Below are positions 35,611-45,199 of a DNA stretch of 64,000 nucleotides, piece by piece (positions within the stretch are counted from its first letter, which is position 1; the number at the start of each line of letters is the position of its first letter). Source of the stretch: WHUA01 sp963711215 (GTDB taxonomy: Bacteria; Pseudomonadota; Alphaproteobacteria; UBA8366); the NCBI GenBank assembly GCA_963711215.1, contig CAVQDH010000002.1, positions 1 through 64,000 of the forward strand. Reading direction: 5' to 3'. The position numbers were made by a program, and so were the translations under genes. A model generated the notes under the pieces. The model saw only the letters and a list, made by a program, of their open reading frames with translations, was not told the origin of the DNA and made no database searches.

Positions 35611-36984
35611 ATGAACCTTTACAAGATGCTTGTGCAGCGTGCGGAAGCGGGCCGGCCGATCCGGGTCGGCCTGATCGGCGCCGGCAAGTTCGGCTCGATG
35701 TTTCTTGCCCAGGCGATCCGAACGCCGGGACTGCACGTCCTGGGGATCGCCGATCTTTCTCCGGACCGGGCGCGCGCGACGCTGGCCCGCGTCGGCTGGC
35801 CGCAAGAACGCTGCCGTGCGGCATCCTTCGGCGAAGCCTTGGCGACCGGCGCGACGTTCATCACGGACGAGGCGGCGCGGCTGATCGCGGCGGACGGCCT
35901 CGACGTCGTGATCGACGCCACCGGCAGCCCTGCCGCCGGTATCCGCCACGCGTTGATGGCCTGCGCGCACGGCCGCCATATTGTCATGGTCAATGTCGAG
36001 GCGGATGTGCTGGCGGGGCCGCTGCTGGCCGAGCGGGCGCGGAAGGCGGGTCTCGTCTACTCCATGGCCTACGGCGACCAGCCGGCGCTGATCTGCGAGA
36101 TGGTCGATTGGGCGCGCGCCGCCGGCTTCGATGTCGTCTGCGCCGGCAAGGGCACGAAATACCTGCCCGAGTTCCATGCCTCCACGCCGGACACCGTGTG
36201 GGGATATTACGGCCTGACGCCCGAGCAGGCGCGGGTCGGCGGGATGAATCCCCAGATGTTCAATTCCTTTCTCGACGGGACCAAGTCGGCGATCGAGATG
36301 GCGGCCGTCGCCAACGCCACCGGATTGACTCCACCGGCGGACGGGCTCGCCTTCCCGCCCTGCGGCGTCGACGACCTTCCCGCCGTGTTGAAGCCCCGCG
36401 ACGATGGCGGCGTGCTGCCGGGCAAGGGCATGGTCGAGGTGGTATCGAGCCTCGCGCGGGACGGCGGCGACCTCGATCGCGACCTGCGATGGGGTGTCTA
36501 CACCGTTTTCGAGGCGCCCACCGAGTATGTTGCCCGCTGCTTCTCGGAATACGGCCTGAAGACGGACGCATCGGGGCGCTACGCCGCCATGTACAAGCCG
36601 TATCACCTGATCGGGCTCGAGCTCGGCATTTCGGTCGCAAGCGCTGCGCTTCGCGGCGAAGCGACCGGCGCCTCGGCGGGCTGGCGCGGCGACGTGGCCG
36701 CCGTGGCGAAACGCGACCTCGCGCCGGGCGAGGTGCTGGACGGCGAAGGCGGCTACATGGTCTGGGGCAAGCTGATGCCGGCGGCGCGGTCTCAGGCGAT
36801 TGCGGCGCTGCCGATCGGATTGGCGCATGGCTGCCGGGTGACGCGGCCGGTCAAGGCCGGCTCCTGCGTCAGCACAACCGACGTGCGGCTCGACGAAAGT
36901 CTCGAGATCGTCCGCGTCCGGCGTGAAATGGAGGCCCGGTTCGGATGCGGGGCCAAGGCCGGCAGGGCGGCCGTCGCCGAATAG
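35611..36984 (+). CDS. NAD(P)-binding oxidoreductase with C-terminal SAF domain
   Basis: A 457-residue protein with an N-terminal Rossmann domain (RVGLIGAGKFGSMFLAQAI) resembling homoserine dehydrogenase, a middle domain with CAGKGTKYLPEFHASTPDT and KPYHLIGLELGISVAS, and a C-terminal SAF-type segment (KRDLAPGEVLDGEGGYMVWGK). This architecture is usually annotated as a SAF domain or homoserine dehydrogenase-like protein and often lies in sugar-acid gene clusters; the reaction is not established. The frame is open upstream, but the ATG at 35611 gives the natural N terminus. Confidence 0.72.
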   Translation: MNLYKMLVQRAEAGRPIRVGLIGAGKFGSMFLAQAIRTPGLHVLGIADLSPDRARATLARVGWPQERCRAASFGEALATGATFITDEAARLIAADGLDVVIDATGSPAAGIRHALMACAHGRHIVMVNVEADVLAGPLLAERARKAGLVYSMAYGDQPALICEMVDWARAAGFDVVCAGKGTKYLPEFHASTPDTVWGYYGLTPEQARVGGMNPQMFNSFLDGTKSAIEMAAVANATGLTPPADGLAFPPCGVDDLPAVLKPRDDGGVLPGKGMVEVVSSLARDGGDLDRDLRWGVYTVFEAPTEYVARCFSEYGLKTDASGRYAAMYKPYHLIGLELGISVASAALRGEATGASAGWRGDVAAVAKRDLAPGEVLDGEGGYMVWGKLMPAARSQAIAALPIGLAHGCRVTRPVKAGSCVSTTDVRLDESLEIVRVRREMEARFGCGAKAGRAAVAE

Positions 36985-37139
36985 CGCCGCGGACGAGCTA
37001 CGGGCGATCGCGATTTCCGGGAAAGGCTTCGTTCGGGTCTATACAGCCGGCAAGCCTTTGGATAACTTCGCCGTCCTGATTTCTTAACCCCTTCCCCGCT
37101 ACTATCGCGTCGGATAATCCAGTCACCGATCCGGAACTT

Positions 37140-38270
37140 ATGGTCGACGGCCCTCTCTTTGCCTATCGCGCGCTGCGCCGGAAGGGTGATCTTCAGCCCG
37201 ACCCGATGCAGGAGCTTGCGGCCGAAAAGCTGCAGAGCCTGCACAATGCCTTGCGTGGTTACGAGCCGGTCAAGGGCATGCAGGGCTGGGCGGCCCGTCT
37301 CGGATTTGTCCGGCGGCCGGAGGAGCCGCCGCAAGGGCTCTACATCTACGGTCCCGTCGGGCGCGGCAAATCCATGCTCATGGATCTGTTCTTCGAGAAC
37401 GCGCAAGTGGCCAAGAAGCGCCGCGTGCATTTCCATGAGTTCATGATCGGGGTGCACGACGCGGTTCACGCCTGGCGGCAGGACGCGCAACGAAAAAGTG
37501 ACCGCGACCCGCTGCCGCAGATCGCGGAGAAGATCGCCGCCGATACCTGGCTGCTCTGTTTCGACGAGTTCCACGTCACCAACATCGCGGACGCGATGAT
37601 CCTCGGCCGTCTGTTCACTGCGCTGTTCCAGAACGGCGTCGTCGTCGTGACGACGTCGAATTTCGCGCCGGACGACCTCTACAAGGACGGGCTGCAGCGC
37701 GCGCGCTTCCTGCCCTTCATAGACCTACTCAAGCAAAAGCTCGATTGCCTCGAGCTGGCCTCGCCGACGGATTACCGGCTCGCGCGCCTCAAGGCGATGC
37801 GCGTCTTTCATGCCCCGCTCGGGCCGGCGGCGACGCGGACGCTGCGGAAAGTCTTCGAGGACCTGACCGCGGGCGCGGACGCGGGCGCCGAAGAGATCAC
37901 CGTGAAGGGCCGCATAGTACCGGTGCCGCGCACTGCTCGCGGCGTCGCCTGGTTTTCCTTTTCGGCGCTCTGCGAGCAGCCGCTCGGCGCGGAAGATTAC
38001 ATTACGCTCGCCCAGCGCTATCATACCCTCGTGCTGGATGGCGTGCCGCGGCTCACCGAGGACAGGCGCAACGAAGCGAAGCGGTTCATGACCCTGATCG
38101 ACACGCTTTACGAACACAAGGTCAAGCTGGTGATGGCCTCCGAAACCGCGCCGCACGACCTGTATACGGGCCCGACGCATGCTTTCGAGTTCGAGCGCAC
38201 GATCAGCCGGCTGATGGAGATGCAGTCGAACGACTACCTCGCGTCCCCGCACCGCGAAGCCGCGGAATGA
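37140..38270 (+). CDS. zapE: Cell division protein ZapE (AFG1-like ATPase)
   Basis: A 376-residue AAA-type ATPase of the AFG1/LACE1/ZapE family, linked to Z-ring constriction under stress and mitochondrial proteostasis. Walker A GPVGRGKSMLMDLFFE, the conserved HFHEFM-like RVHFHEFMIGVH, Walker B WLLCFDEFHVTNIADAMIL, sensor TTSNFAPDDLYKDGLQR, and C-terminal FEFERTISRLMEMQS are all present. The stop overlaps the next ATG, coupling it to a small membrane protein. Confidence 0.92.
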   Translation: MVDGPLFAYRALRRKGDLQPDPMQELAAEKLQSLHNALRGYEPVKGMQGWAARLGFVRRPEEPPQGLYIYGPVGRGKSMLMDLFFENAQVAKKRRVHFHEFMIGVHDAVHAWRQDAQRKSDRDPLPQIAEKIAADTWLLCFDEFHVTNIADAMILGRLFTALFQNGVVVVTTSNFAPDDLYKDGLQRARFLPFIDLLKQKLDCLELASPTDYRLARLKAMRVFHAPLGPAATRTLRKVFEDLTAGADAGAEEITVKGRIVPVPRTARGVAWFSFSALCEQPLGAEDYITLAQRYHTLVLDGVPRLTEDRRNEAKRFMTLIDTLYEHKVKLVMASETAPHDLYTGPTHAFEFERTISRLMEMQSNDYLASPHREAAE

Positions 38271-38725
38271 CTCTGTTCCGCAAGTTGCCGGATGACTCCA
38301 ACGAGATCCGGCCGTCCCTGGCATATAACGGCATTCTCGCTCTTGGCTGCTTGATCATGGCCGTGATCCTGTTTCGGACCGGGCCGATGAAGGTCGAGGG
38401 CGCCGGTCTCATGGCGATCTTTCTCGTCCTCAGCGCCGGCGTGATCATGGCGACGCATTTGCCCGGTTGCACGGGTATCTGGTTCGACAAAGACGGCTTT
38501 CTCATGCGCGAGATGTACCGGAGCGAGCGCTATCGCTGGGCGGAGATCGGCCCGTTCATCGTGCGCCGGCGTGCGCTCGGATCGAGCGTCGATTTCCCCT
38601 TCACGCTGCCGGGCGAAACGATGCCGGAAACGCGGAGCCTGCCGCGCGGGCTGGGCCGCTCGGCATGGAAGCTCGCGCGGATGATGAATGAGCGGCGCGC
38701 GCGTGCAGTTGGCGCCGAGGGTTGA
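38267..38725 (+). CDS. Hypothetical membrane protein downstream of zapE
   Basis: A 152-residue protein with two membrane helices (about residues 22-38 and 45-62), then a soluble C-terminal domain with WFDKDGFLMREMYRSERYRWAEIGPF, a pattern seen in PH-like YdbT/STM3941 domains where WxEI follows a strand. Its ATG overlaps the zapE stop (ATGA). No known function; the coupling to zapE suggests a membrane role but does not prove it. Confidence 0.65.
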   Translation: MTLFRKLPDDSNEIRPSLAYNGILALGCLIMAVILFRTGPMKVEGAGLMAIFLVLSAGVIMATHLPGCTGIWFDKDGFLMREMYRSERYRWAEIGPFIVRRRALGSSVDFPFTLPGETMPETRSLPRGLGRSAWKLARMMNERRARAVGAEG

Positions 38726-38830
38726 ACGCGCCGCCCTTGCCCTTGGCCGCAATACGCTGTAGGTAACCGCGAACTCGCGTCGGATGAGAACGCGACTGCG
38801 AGAGCATCGATACCGCAGACGGGGAATACC

Positions 38831-39856
38831 ATGGCACGTAACAAGATCGCATTGGTCGGCGCCGGCAACATCGGCGGCACGCTGGCGCTGCTCGCCGGTT
38901 TGAAGAATCTCGGCGACGTCGTATTGGTCGACATCGTAAAGGGCGTTCCGCAGGGCAAGGGCCTCGATATCGCCCAGGCATCGCCGATCGAAGGCTTCGA
39001 CGCCAATGTGACCGGCTCGCAGGATTACAGCGCGCTGCGCGGCGCCAATGTGGTGATCGTCACCGCGGGGATCGCGCGCAAGCCCGGCATGAGCCGCGAC
39101 GATCTGCTCGGCATCAACATGAAGGTGATGAAGGCGGTCGGCGACGGCATCAAGAAGAACTGCCCGAATGCCTTCGTGATCTGCATCACCAACCCGCTCG
39201 ACGTGATGGTGCATGTGCTGCGCAACGCCTGCGGCCTGCCGCATAACCGCGTGGTCGGCATGGCCGGCGTCCTCGATTCCGCGCGTTTCCGCTTGTTCCT
39301 GGCGCAGGAATTCAACGTTTCGGTCAAGGACGTGACGGCGTTCGTGTTGGGCGGCCACGGCGACAGCATGGTGCCGCTGGTGCGGTATTCGACCGTCGCC
39401 GGCATTCCGATCCCGGACCTGATCAAGATGGGCTGGTCCACCAAGAAGCGAATCGACGACATCGTCAAGCGGACTGCGAACGGCGGCGGCGAGATCGTGG
39501 CCCTGCTCGGCAGCGGCTCGGCCTTCTATGCGCCAGCGTCCTCGGCGATCTCGATGGCCGAGTCCTACCTCCTTGATAAGAAACGCGTATTGCCATGCGC
39601 CGCCTATGTGAAGGGCGCCTATGGCCTGAACGGGCTCTATGTCGGCGTGCCGGTCGTGATCGGCGAGAAGGGCGTGGAACGGGTCGTGGAGATCAGCCTC
39701 AACGCTGCGGAAAAGAAGAAATTCCAGAGTTCGGTCGGCGCCGTGCGGACCCTGATCCAGGAATGCGAGCGCCTCGAGAAAGCCGAGAAGAAGGGTCCGG
39801 CCGCCAAGGCCCCCAAGAAAGCTCCTCGCCGGAAAGCCTCCAAGTCCAATAAATGA
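38831..39856 (+). CDS. mdh: Malate dehydrogenase with a basic C-terminal tail
   Basis: NAD-dependent malate dehydrogenase of the LDH-like bacterial type, 341 residues. NAD site IALVGAGNIGGTLALLA, active-site loop ARKPGMSRDDLL, VLDSARFR with Asp149, and catalytic His176 in GGHGDSM. The usual protein is about 320 residues; this one continues with a Lys/Ala/Pro-rich tail of about 20 residues (KKGPAAKAPKKAPRRKASKS). First gene of the TCA cluster; sucC follows after 191 bp that include a hairpin. Confidence 0.95.
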   Translation: MARNKIALVGAGNIGGTLALLAGLKNLGDVVLVDIVKGVPQGKGLDIAQASPIEGFDANVTGSQDYSALRGANVVIVTAGIARKPGMSRDDLLGINMKVMKAVGDGIKKNCPNAFVICITNPLDVMVHVLRNACGLPHNRVVGMAGVLDSARFRLFLAQEFNVSVKDVTAFVLGGHGDSMVPLVRYSTVAGIPIPDLIKMGWSTKKRIDDIVKRTANGGGEIVALLGSGSAFYAPASSAISMAESYLLDKKRVLPCAAYVKGAYGLNGLYVGVPVVIGEKGVERVVEISLNAAEKKKFQSSVGAVRTLIQECERLEKAEKKGPAAKAPKKAPRRKASKSNK

Positions 39857-39941
39857 TTTGGTAACAAATAGATAACCCTTTTCTGTTAGCTCTGGCCCTG
39901 CGGCAGTGGTTGCATGGGACTTGCGCGATGCTAAATACCCT

Positions 39942-39964
39942 CCAAACCGCGCTCTGCGGTTTGG
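39942..39964 (+). terminator. Hairpin between mdh and sucC (terminator or attenuator)
   Basis: CCAAACCGC-GCTCT-GCGGTTTGG, a perfect 9-bp stem with a 5-base loop, followed by an AT-rich stretch with TTATTCTTTT but no immediate T run. It probably separates mdh from sucCDAB or reduces read-through. Confidence 0.5.
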
Positions 39965-40047
39965 ATAAATGCTTATTCTTTTGGGTCGAGATCGGGCATT
40001 CTCGCGAAATAGAAGATTCGTGAAATTGCCATCGAGAGCGGTCACTT

Positions 40048-41244
40048 ATGAATATTCATGAATATCAGGCGAAGAGCCTGCTTAAGGAATTCGGCGTCGC
40101 CGTGCCGCGCGGCGGTGTGGCATTTTCCGCCAAGGAAGCGGACGGCATCGCCCAGGAGCTCGGTGGTCCCGTCTGGGTGGTCAAGTCGCAGATTCATGCC
40201 GGCGGGCGCGGCGCGGGCCGTTTCAAGGACGACCCGAGCGGGAAGGGTGGCGTCCGGCTCGCAAAATCGCGCGATGAGGTCAAGGATTACGTCGCGGCCA
40301 TGCTCGGTCATGTGCTGGTGACGAAGCAGACGGGCCCGTCCGGCAAGGAGGTCCGCCGCGTCTACATCGAAGAGGGCTGCGACATCGGGCGCGAGCTCTA
40401 TCTCGCCATGCTGCTCGATCGCGTCACCAGCCGCATCACCATCGTCGCCTCGACCGAAGGCGGCATGGAGATCGAGGAGGTGGCGGCACACACGCCGGAG
40501 AAGATCGTCCGTGTCGCGATCGATCCGATCACCGGCATTTCCGGCTTCCATGCCCGCAAGATCGCGTTCGGCCTCGGGCTCAAGGGCAAGCAGGTATCGG
40601 CCGCCGTGAAGTTCCTGACCGGCATCTACCGCGCCTTCACCGAGCTCGACGCCAGCCTGATCGAGATCAATCCGCTGGTCGTGACCAAGGGCGGCGATGT
40701 GATCGCGCTCGACGCGAAAATGAACTTCGACGACAACGCGATGTTCCGCCACCCCGACGTCGCCAAGCTGCGCGACGAGACGGAGGAGGACCCGGCGGAG
40801 CTTGAAGCCTCGGCGTACGAGCTTAACTATATCAAGCTGGACGGCAACATCGGTTGCATGGTCAACGGCGCCGGCCTCGCCATGGCGACGATGGATATCA
40901 TCAAGCTCTATGGCGGCGAGCCGGCGAACTTCCTGGATGTCGGCGGCAACGCGAACAAGGAACGCGTAACGGCGGCATTCAAGATCATCCTGTCTGACGA
41001 CAATGTTAAAGGCATCCTCGTGAATATCTTCGGCGGCATCATGCGATGCGACATCATTGCCGAAGGCGTTGTCGCCGCGGCGAAGGAATTGAGCCTGTCG
41101 GTGCCGCTGGTGGTGCGCCTCGAGGGTACCAATGTCGATCTTGGCAAGAAGATCATGGCGGAATCGGGCCTGCCGATCATTTCCGCAGACAATCTGGCGG
41201 ATGCCGCCGAAAAGATTGTCAAGGCGGTGAAGGAGGCAGGCTGA
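40048..41244 (+). CDS. sucC: Succinyl-CoA synthetase beta subunit
   Basis: Nucleotide-binding subunit of succinyl-CoA synthetase, 398 residues. N-terminal ATP-grasp domain (MNIHEYQAKSLLKEFGV, WVVKSQIHAGGRGAGRFK), INPLVVTKGGDVIALDAK metal site, and the C-terminal CoA-ligase domain (FLDVGGNANKERVTAAFKI, NIFGGIMRCDIIAEGV). The stop and the sucD ATG overlap by one base (TGATG). Confidence 0.97.
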   Translation: MNIHEYQAKSLLKEFGVAVPRGGVAFSAKEADGIAQELGGPVWVVKSQIHAGGRGAGRFKDDPSGKGGVRLAKSRDEVKDYVAAMLGHVLVTKQTGPSGKEVRRVYIEEGCDIGRELYLAMLLDRVTSRITIVASTEGGMEIEEVAAHTPEKIVRVAIDPITGISGFHARKIAFGLGLKGKQVSAAVKFLTGIYRAFTELDASLIEINPLVVTKGGDVIALDAKMNFDDNAMFRHPDVAKLRDETEEDPAELEASAYELNYIKLDGNIGCMVNGAGLAMATMDIIKLYGGEPANFLDVGGNANKERVTAAFKIILSDDNVKGILVNIFGGIMRCDIIAEGVVAAAKELSLSVPLVVRLEGTNVDLGKKIMAESGLPIISADNLADAAEKIVKAVKEAG

Positions 41245-42119
41245 TGGCGGTACTCGTCGACAAGAATACCAAGGTGATCTGCCAGGGCTTCACCGGCGCG
41301 CAGGGCACCTTCCATTCCGAGCAGGCAATCGCCTACGGCACCAAGATGGTCGGCGGCGTGACGCCGGGCAAAGGCGGCAGCACCCATCTCGATCTTCCGG
41401 TCTTCGACACGGTCGACGAGGCCGTCGCGAAGACGGGTGCGACCGCGAGCGCGATCTATGTGCCGCCGCCGTTCGCCGCGGACGCGATCCTCGAAGCGCT
41501 CGATGCCAAGATCCCGCTGATCGTTTGCATTACCGAAGGCATTCCCGTGCTCGACATGGTCAAGGTGAAACGGGCGCTGCAGACCTCGACATCGCGGCTG
41601 ATCGGACCGAATTGCCCCGGCGTGATCACGCCGGACGAGTGCAAGATCGGCATCATGCCGGGCCACATCCACAAGCGCGGCTGCATCGGCGTCGTGTCGC
41701 GCTCCGGCACGCTGACCTATGAAGCGGTCGCGCAGACCACGGTGACGGGCCTGGGCCAGTCCTCCTGCATCGGCATCGGCGGCGATCCGGTGAACGGCAC
41801 GAACTTCGTCGACTGCCTGGAGATGTTCGTCGCGGATGACGAGACGAAGGGCATCATCATGATCGGCGAGATCGGCGGCGACGCCGAGGTGCAGGGCGCA
41901 GAATTTCTCAGGCGCTCGGGAACCAAGAAGCCGATCGTCGGCTTTATTGCGGGAAAGACCGCCCCGCCGGGCCGCCGCATGGGCCACGCGGGCGCGGTGA
42001 TTTCCGGCGGCAAGGATACCGCCGATCACAAGATCGAAGCCCTGCGCAGCGCCGGTATCACGGTGGCGGATAGCCCGGCGGAGCTGGGCACGACCATGTT
42101 GCGGGCGATGAAAGGATAG
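41244..42119 (+). CDS. sucD: Succinyl-CoA synthetase alpha subunit
   Basis: CoA-binding and phosphohistidine subunit, 291 residues. CoA site CQGFTGAQGTFHSEQAI, GPNCPGVITPDECKIGIMPG, SRSGTLTYEAV, GIGGDPVNGT, and the phosphorylated His248 in GRRMGHAGAVI. Forms an alpha-beta pair with SucC and converts succinyl-CoA to succinate with ATP/GTP formation. Followed after 76 bp by sucA. Confidence 0.97.
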   Translation: MAVLVDKNTKVICQGFTGAQGTFHSEQAIAYGTKMVGGVTPGKGGSTHLDLPVFDTVDEAVAKTGATASAIYVPPPFAADAILEALDAKIPLIVCITEGIPVLDMVKVKRALQTSTSRLIGPNCPGVITPDECKIGIMPGHIHKRGCIGVVSRSGTLTYEAVAQTTVTGLGQSSCIGIGGDPVNGTNFVDCLEMFVADDETKGIIMIGEIGGDAEVQGAEFLRRSGTKKPIVGFIAGKTAPPGRRMGHAGAVISGGKDTADHKIEALRSAGITVADSPAELGTTMLRAMKG

Positions 42120-42195
42120 TTCGGGAGGGCCGCTTCCGCGCTTCGCCGCCGATGGCGGGACGGAAACGGCAAGAAAAGCCCCGATGAGGACGACA

Positions 42196-45153
42196 ATGGC
42201 ATCTTACAGCAGCGAGAGTTCGTTCCTTTACGGCGTGAACGAGACCTATATCGCGGAGCTTTATGCGCGATATCTCGAAGATCCGAGCTCGGTCGATCCG
42301 AGCTGGGCCGAGATCTTCCGATCCCTCGGCGACGACCAGAAGGCGATGTTCGGCGAGCTGCGCGGCGCGAGCTGGGCGCCTCGCCAGACAGCGGTGATCG
42401 GCACCAACGGCCATCATCCGACCATGTCCGACGCCACGGCCGGCGTGAAGGCGCCGCCGCCGGCTCCGGCCGCCTACGCCGCCGTGCGCAGCGCGACCGC
42501 GGAGGAGGTGCGCACCGCGACGCTCGATTCGATCCGCGCCCTGATGCTGATCCGCGCCTATCGCGTGCGCGGCCATATCGAGGCGGACATCGACCCGCTG
42601 CGCCTGCAGAAGCCCGAGCCGCATCCGGAGCTCGATCCGAAGAGCTACGGCTTCACGGACCGCGACTGGGACCGTCCGATCTTCATCAACTACGTGCTCG
42701 GCTTGGAGACGGCGACGCTGCGCGAGATCTTCTCCATCCTGCGCGCCACCTACTGCGGCACGATCAGCGTCGAGTTCATGCACAAGCAGGAACCGGACGA
42801 AAAGACCTGGATCCAGGAGCGCATCGAGAGCATCCGCAACCGGACGGAATTCACCGACCTCGGCAAGAAGACCATCCTCGAACGGCTGACCCATTCGGAA
42901 GTCTTCGAGCAGTACATGGACCGCAAGTATACGGGGACCAAGCGCTTCGGCCTCGACGGCGGCGAATCGACTATCCCGGCGATGGAGCAGATCCTGAAGC
43001 GCGGCGCGCAGCTCGGCATCGACGAAGTCGTGATCGGCATGCCGCACCGCGGCCGGCTGAACCTTCTCGCCAATATCCTCCATAAGCCCTATCGCGCCAT
43101 CTTCTCGGAGTTTCAGGGCAACTCGGCCAACCCCGAGGACGTGCAGGGGTCGGGCGACGTCAAATACCATCTCGGCACGTCGTCGGACCGCGAGTTCGAC
43201 GGCAATGTCGTCCATCTTTCGCTCAGCCCGAACCCGAGCCATCTCGAGGCGGTGAATACCGTCGTGCTGGGTCGCGTGCGCGCGAAACAGCGCCAGCGCG
43301 GCGACACGGAGCGCGAGAAGGTGATGGGCCTGCTGCTGCACGGCGATGCCGCCTTTGCCGGCCAGGGCATCGTGCCCGAGACGCTCGATCTCTCGCAGCT
43401 GCGCGGCTACCGCACCGGCGGCACCATCCATCTCATCGTGAACAACCAGATCGGCTTCACGACGATGCCGTCCTATTCGCGCTCGTCGCCCTATTGCTCG
43501 GATGTGGCGAAGACGATCGGCGCGCCGATCCTGCATGTGAACGGCGACGATCCGGAAGCCTGCGTGCACGCGGCGCGGATCGCGATCGAGTATCGCCAGA
43601 AGTTCAAGAAGGACGTCATCATCGACCTGATGTGCTATCGCCGCCACGGACACAACGAAGGCGACGAGCCGGCCTTCACGCAGCCCTTGATGTACAACAA
43701 GATCCGCGAGCACGAAACGACCCGCACGATCTACGCCAAGGTGCTCGAGAAGGAAGGGCTGATCGAGCCCGGCGAAGGCGACCGGATGGTCGAAGAGTTC
43801 CGCCACTATCTCGACCAAGAGTTCGAGGCCGGCGCTTCCTACAAGCCGAACAAGGCCGACTGGCTGGAAGGCCGCTGGGCCGGGCTGCAGGTCGCATCCG
43901 GGGATGACCGACGCGGCGACACGCATGTCGAGTTCGACCGGTTGAAGGAAGTGGGCTACGCGATCTCGGACGTGCCGCCCAATTTCAACGTCCATCCGCG
44001 TCTCGTCCGCGTGCTGAAAGCGCGGCGCAAGATGATCGAGACCGGCGAGGATATTGACTGGGCGACGGGTGAGGCGCTGGCGCTTGGCACGCTGCTTTGC
44101 GAGGCGACGCCGGTACGCTTCTCGGGTGAGGATTCGATCCGCGGCACATTCAGCCAGCGCCACGCCGCGCTGATCGATCAGAAGACCGAAGAGCGCTATA
44201 TGCCGCTGGCGCATATTCGCTACGGACAGGCGCCTTTCGAGATCATCGACAGCCCGTTGTCCGAGTTCGGCGTGCTCGGCTTCGAATACGGCTACAGCCT
44301 GGCCGATCCGCATGCACTGGTGATTTGGGAGGCGCAGTTCGGCGACTTCGCGAACGGTGCGCAGGTGATCATCGACCAGTTCATTTCGTCGGGCGAGTCG
44401 AAGTGGCTGCGCATGAGCGGTCTCGTCATGCTGCTGCCGCATGGTTTCGAAGGGCAGGGCCCGGAGCACAGCTCGGCGCGTCTCGAGCGCTATCTGCAGC
44501 TCTGCGCGGAGGACAACCTGCAGGTCGTGAACTGCACCCGGCCGTCCAATTATTTCCACGTACTGCGCCGGCAGATCCGCCGCAATTTCCGCAAACCGTT
44601 GATCGTCATGACGCCAAAATCGCTGCTGCGCCACAAGCGCTGCGTCTCGCGGCTCGATGAATTCGGGCCCGGCACCAGCTTCCATCGGGTGCTGGCCGAC
44701 GATGCCGAAGGCACGCCCGGGCTGGTCGGCGACGACGACATCAAGCGGGTCGTGCTCTGCTCGGGCAAGGTCTACTACGATCTGCTCGAAGCGCGCGAAA
44801 AGGAAGGCATCAACAACGTCTACCTGATGCGCCAGGAACAGCTCTATCCCTACCCGCCGAAGACGCTGGGCGAGCAGCTCAAGCGCTTCCCGCAGGCCGA
44901 GCTGGTGTGGTGCCAGGAAGAGCCGAAGAACATGGGCGCCTGGACCTTTATCAATCCGCGCCTTCAGGAAGTCATGGAAACCGTTGGCATGCGCGCCGGG
45001 CGCCCGATCTATGTCGGCCGGCCGGAAGCGGCCTCGCCGGCGACCGGCCTTGCGCGAAATCATCTGCGCGAGCAGGCGGCCCTGGTCAGCGAGGCGCTGA
45101 CGGTGGAGGCATCCGCTATCCGCGCGCGCCCAGTGAGCCGCAAGGCGAGCTGA
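42196..45153 (+). CDS. sucA: 2-oxoglutarate dehydrogenase E1 component
   Basis: Thiamine-diphosphate-dependent E1 of the 2-oxoglutarate dehydrogenase complex, 985 residues. N-terminal helical segment SFLYGVNETYIAELYARYLED typical of OdhA; TPP region with VIGMPHRGRLNLLAN, GDVKYHLG, GDAAFAGQGIVPE and FTTMPSYSRSSPYCSDVAK; C-terminal EFGVLGFEYGYSLADP and LPHGFEGQGPEHSSARLERYL. The ATG at 42196 is preferred because GAGGA lies 5 bases upstream; the ATG at 42184 overlaps that site. sucB starts 46 bp downstream. Confidence 0.96.
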   Translation: MASYSSESSFLYGVNETYIAELYARYLEDPSSVDPSWAEIFRSLGDDQKAMFGELRGASWAPRQTAVIGTNGHHPTMSDATAGVKAPPPAPAAYAAVRSATAEEVRTATLDSIRALMLIRAYRVRGHIEADIDPLRLQKPEPHPELDPKSYGFTDRDWDRPIFINYVLGLETATLREIFSILRATYCGTISVEFMHKQEPDEKTWIQERIESIRNRTEFTDLGKKTILERLTHSEVFEQYMDRKYTGTKRFGLDGGESTIPAMEQILKRGAQLGIDEVVIGMPHRGRLNLLANILHKPYRAIFSEFQGNSANPEDVQGSGDVKYHLGTSSDREFDGNVVHLSLSPNPSHLEAVNTVVLGRVRAKQRQRGDTEREKVMGLLLHGDAAFAGQGIVPETLDLSQLRGYRTGGTIHLIVNNQIGFTTMPSYSRSSPYCSDVAKTIGAPILHVNGDDPEACVHAARIAIEYRQKFKKDVIIDLMCYRRHGHNEGDEPAFTQPLMYNKIREHETTRTIYAKVLEKEGLIEPGEGDRMVEEFRHYLDQEFEAGASYKPNKADWLEGRWAGLQVASGDDRRGDTHVEFDRLKEVGYAISDVPPNFNVHPRLVRVLKARRKMIETGEDIDWATGEALALGTLLCEATPVRFSGEDSIRGTFSQRHAALIDQKTEERYMPLAHIRYGQAPFEIIDSPLSEFGVLGFEYGYSLADPHALVIWEAQFGDFANGAQVIIDQFISSGESKWLRMSGLVMLLPHGFEGQGPEHSSARLERYLQLCAEDNLQVVNCTRPSNYFHVLRRQIRRNFRKPLIVMTPKSLLRHKRCVSRLDEFGPGTSFHRVLADDAEGTPGLVGDDDIKRVVLCSGKVYYDLLEAREKEGINNVYLMRQEQLYPYPPKTLGEQLKRFPQAELVWCQEEPKNMGAWTFINPRLQEVMETVGMRAGRPIYVGRPEAASPATGLARNHLREQAALVSEALTVEASAIRARPVSRKAS

Positions 45154-45199
45154 GGAAAACGGAACTGACGGCATTGCCGTTCACGGAGGCAAGCAAAGC

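Noticed and set aside
42058..45174. Long (over 1000 codons) minus-strand open frame opposite sucA
   Set aside because: A shadow of the sucA codon pattern; sucA is an unmistakable gene in the opposite strand.
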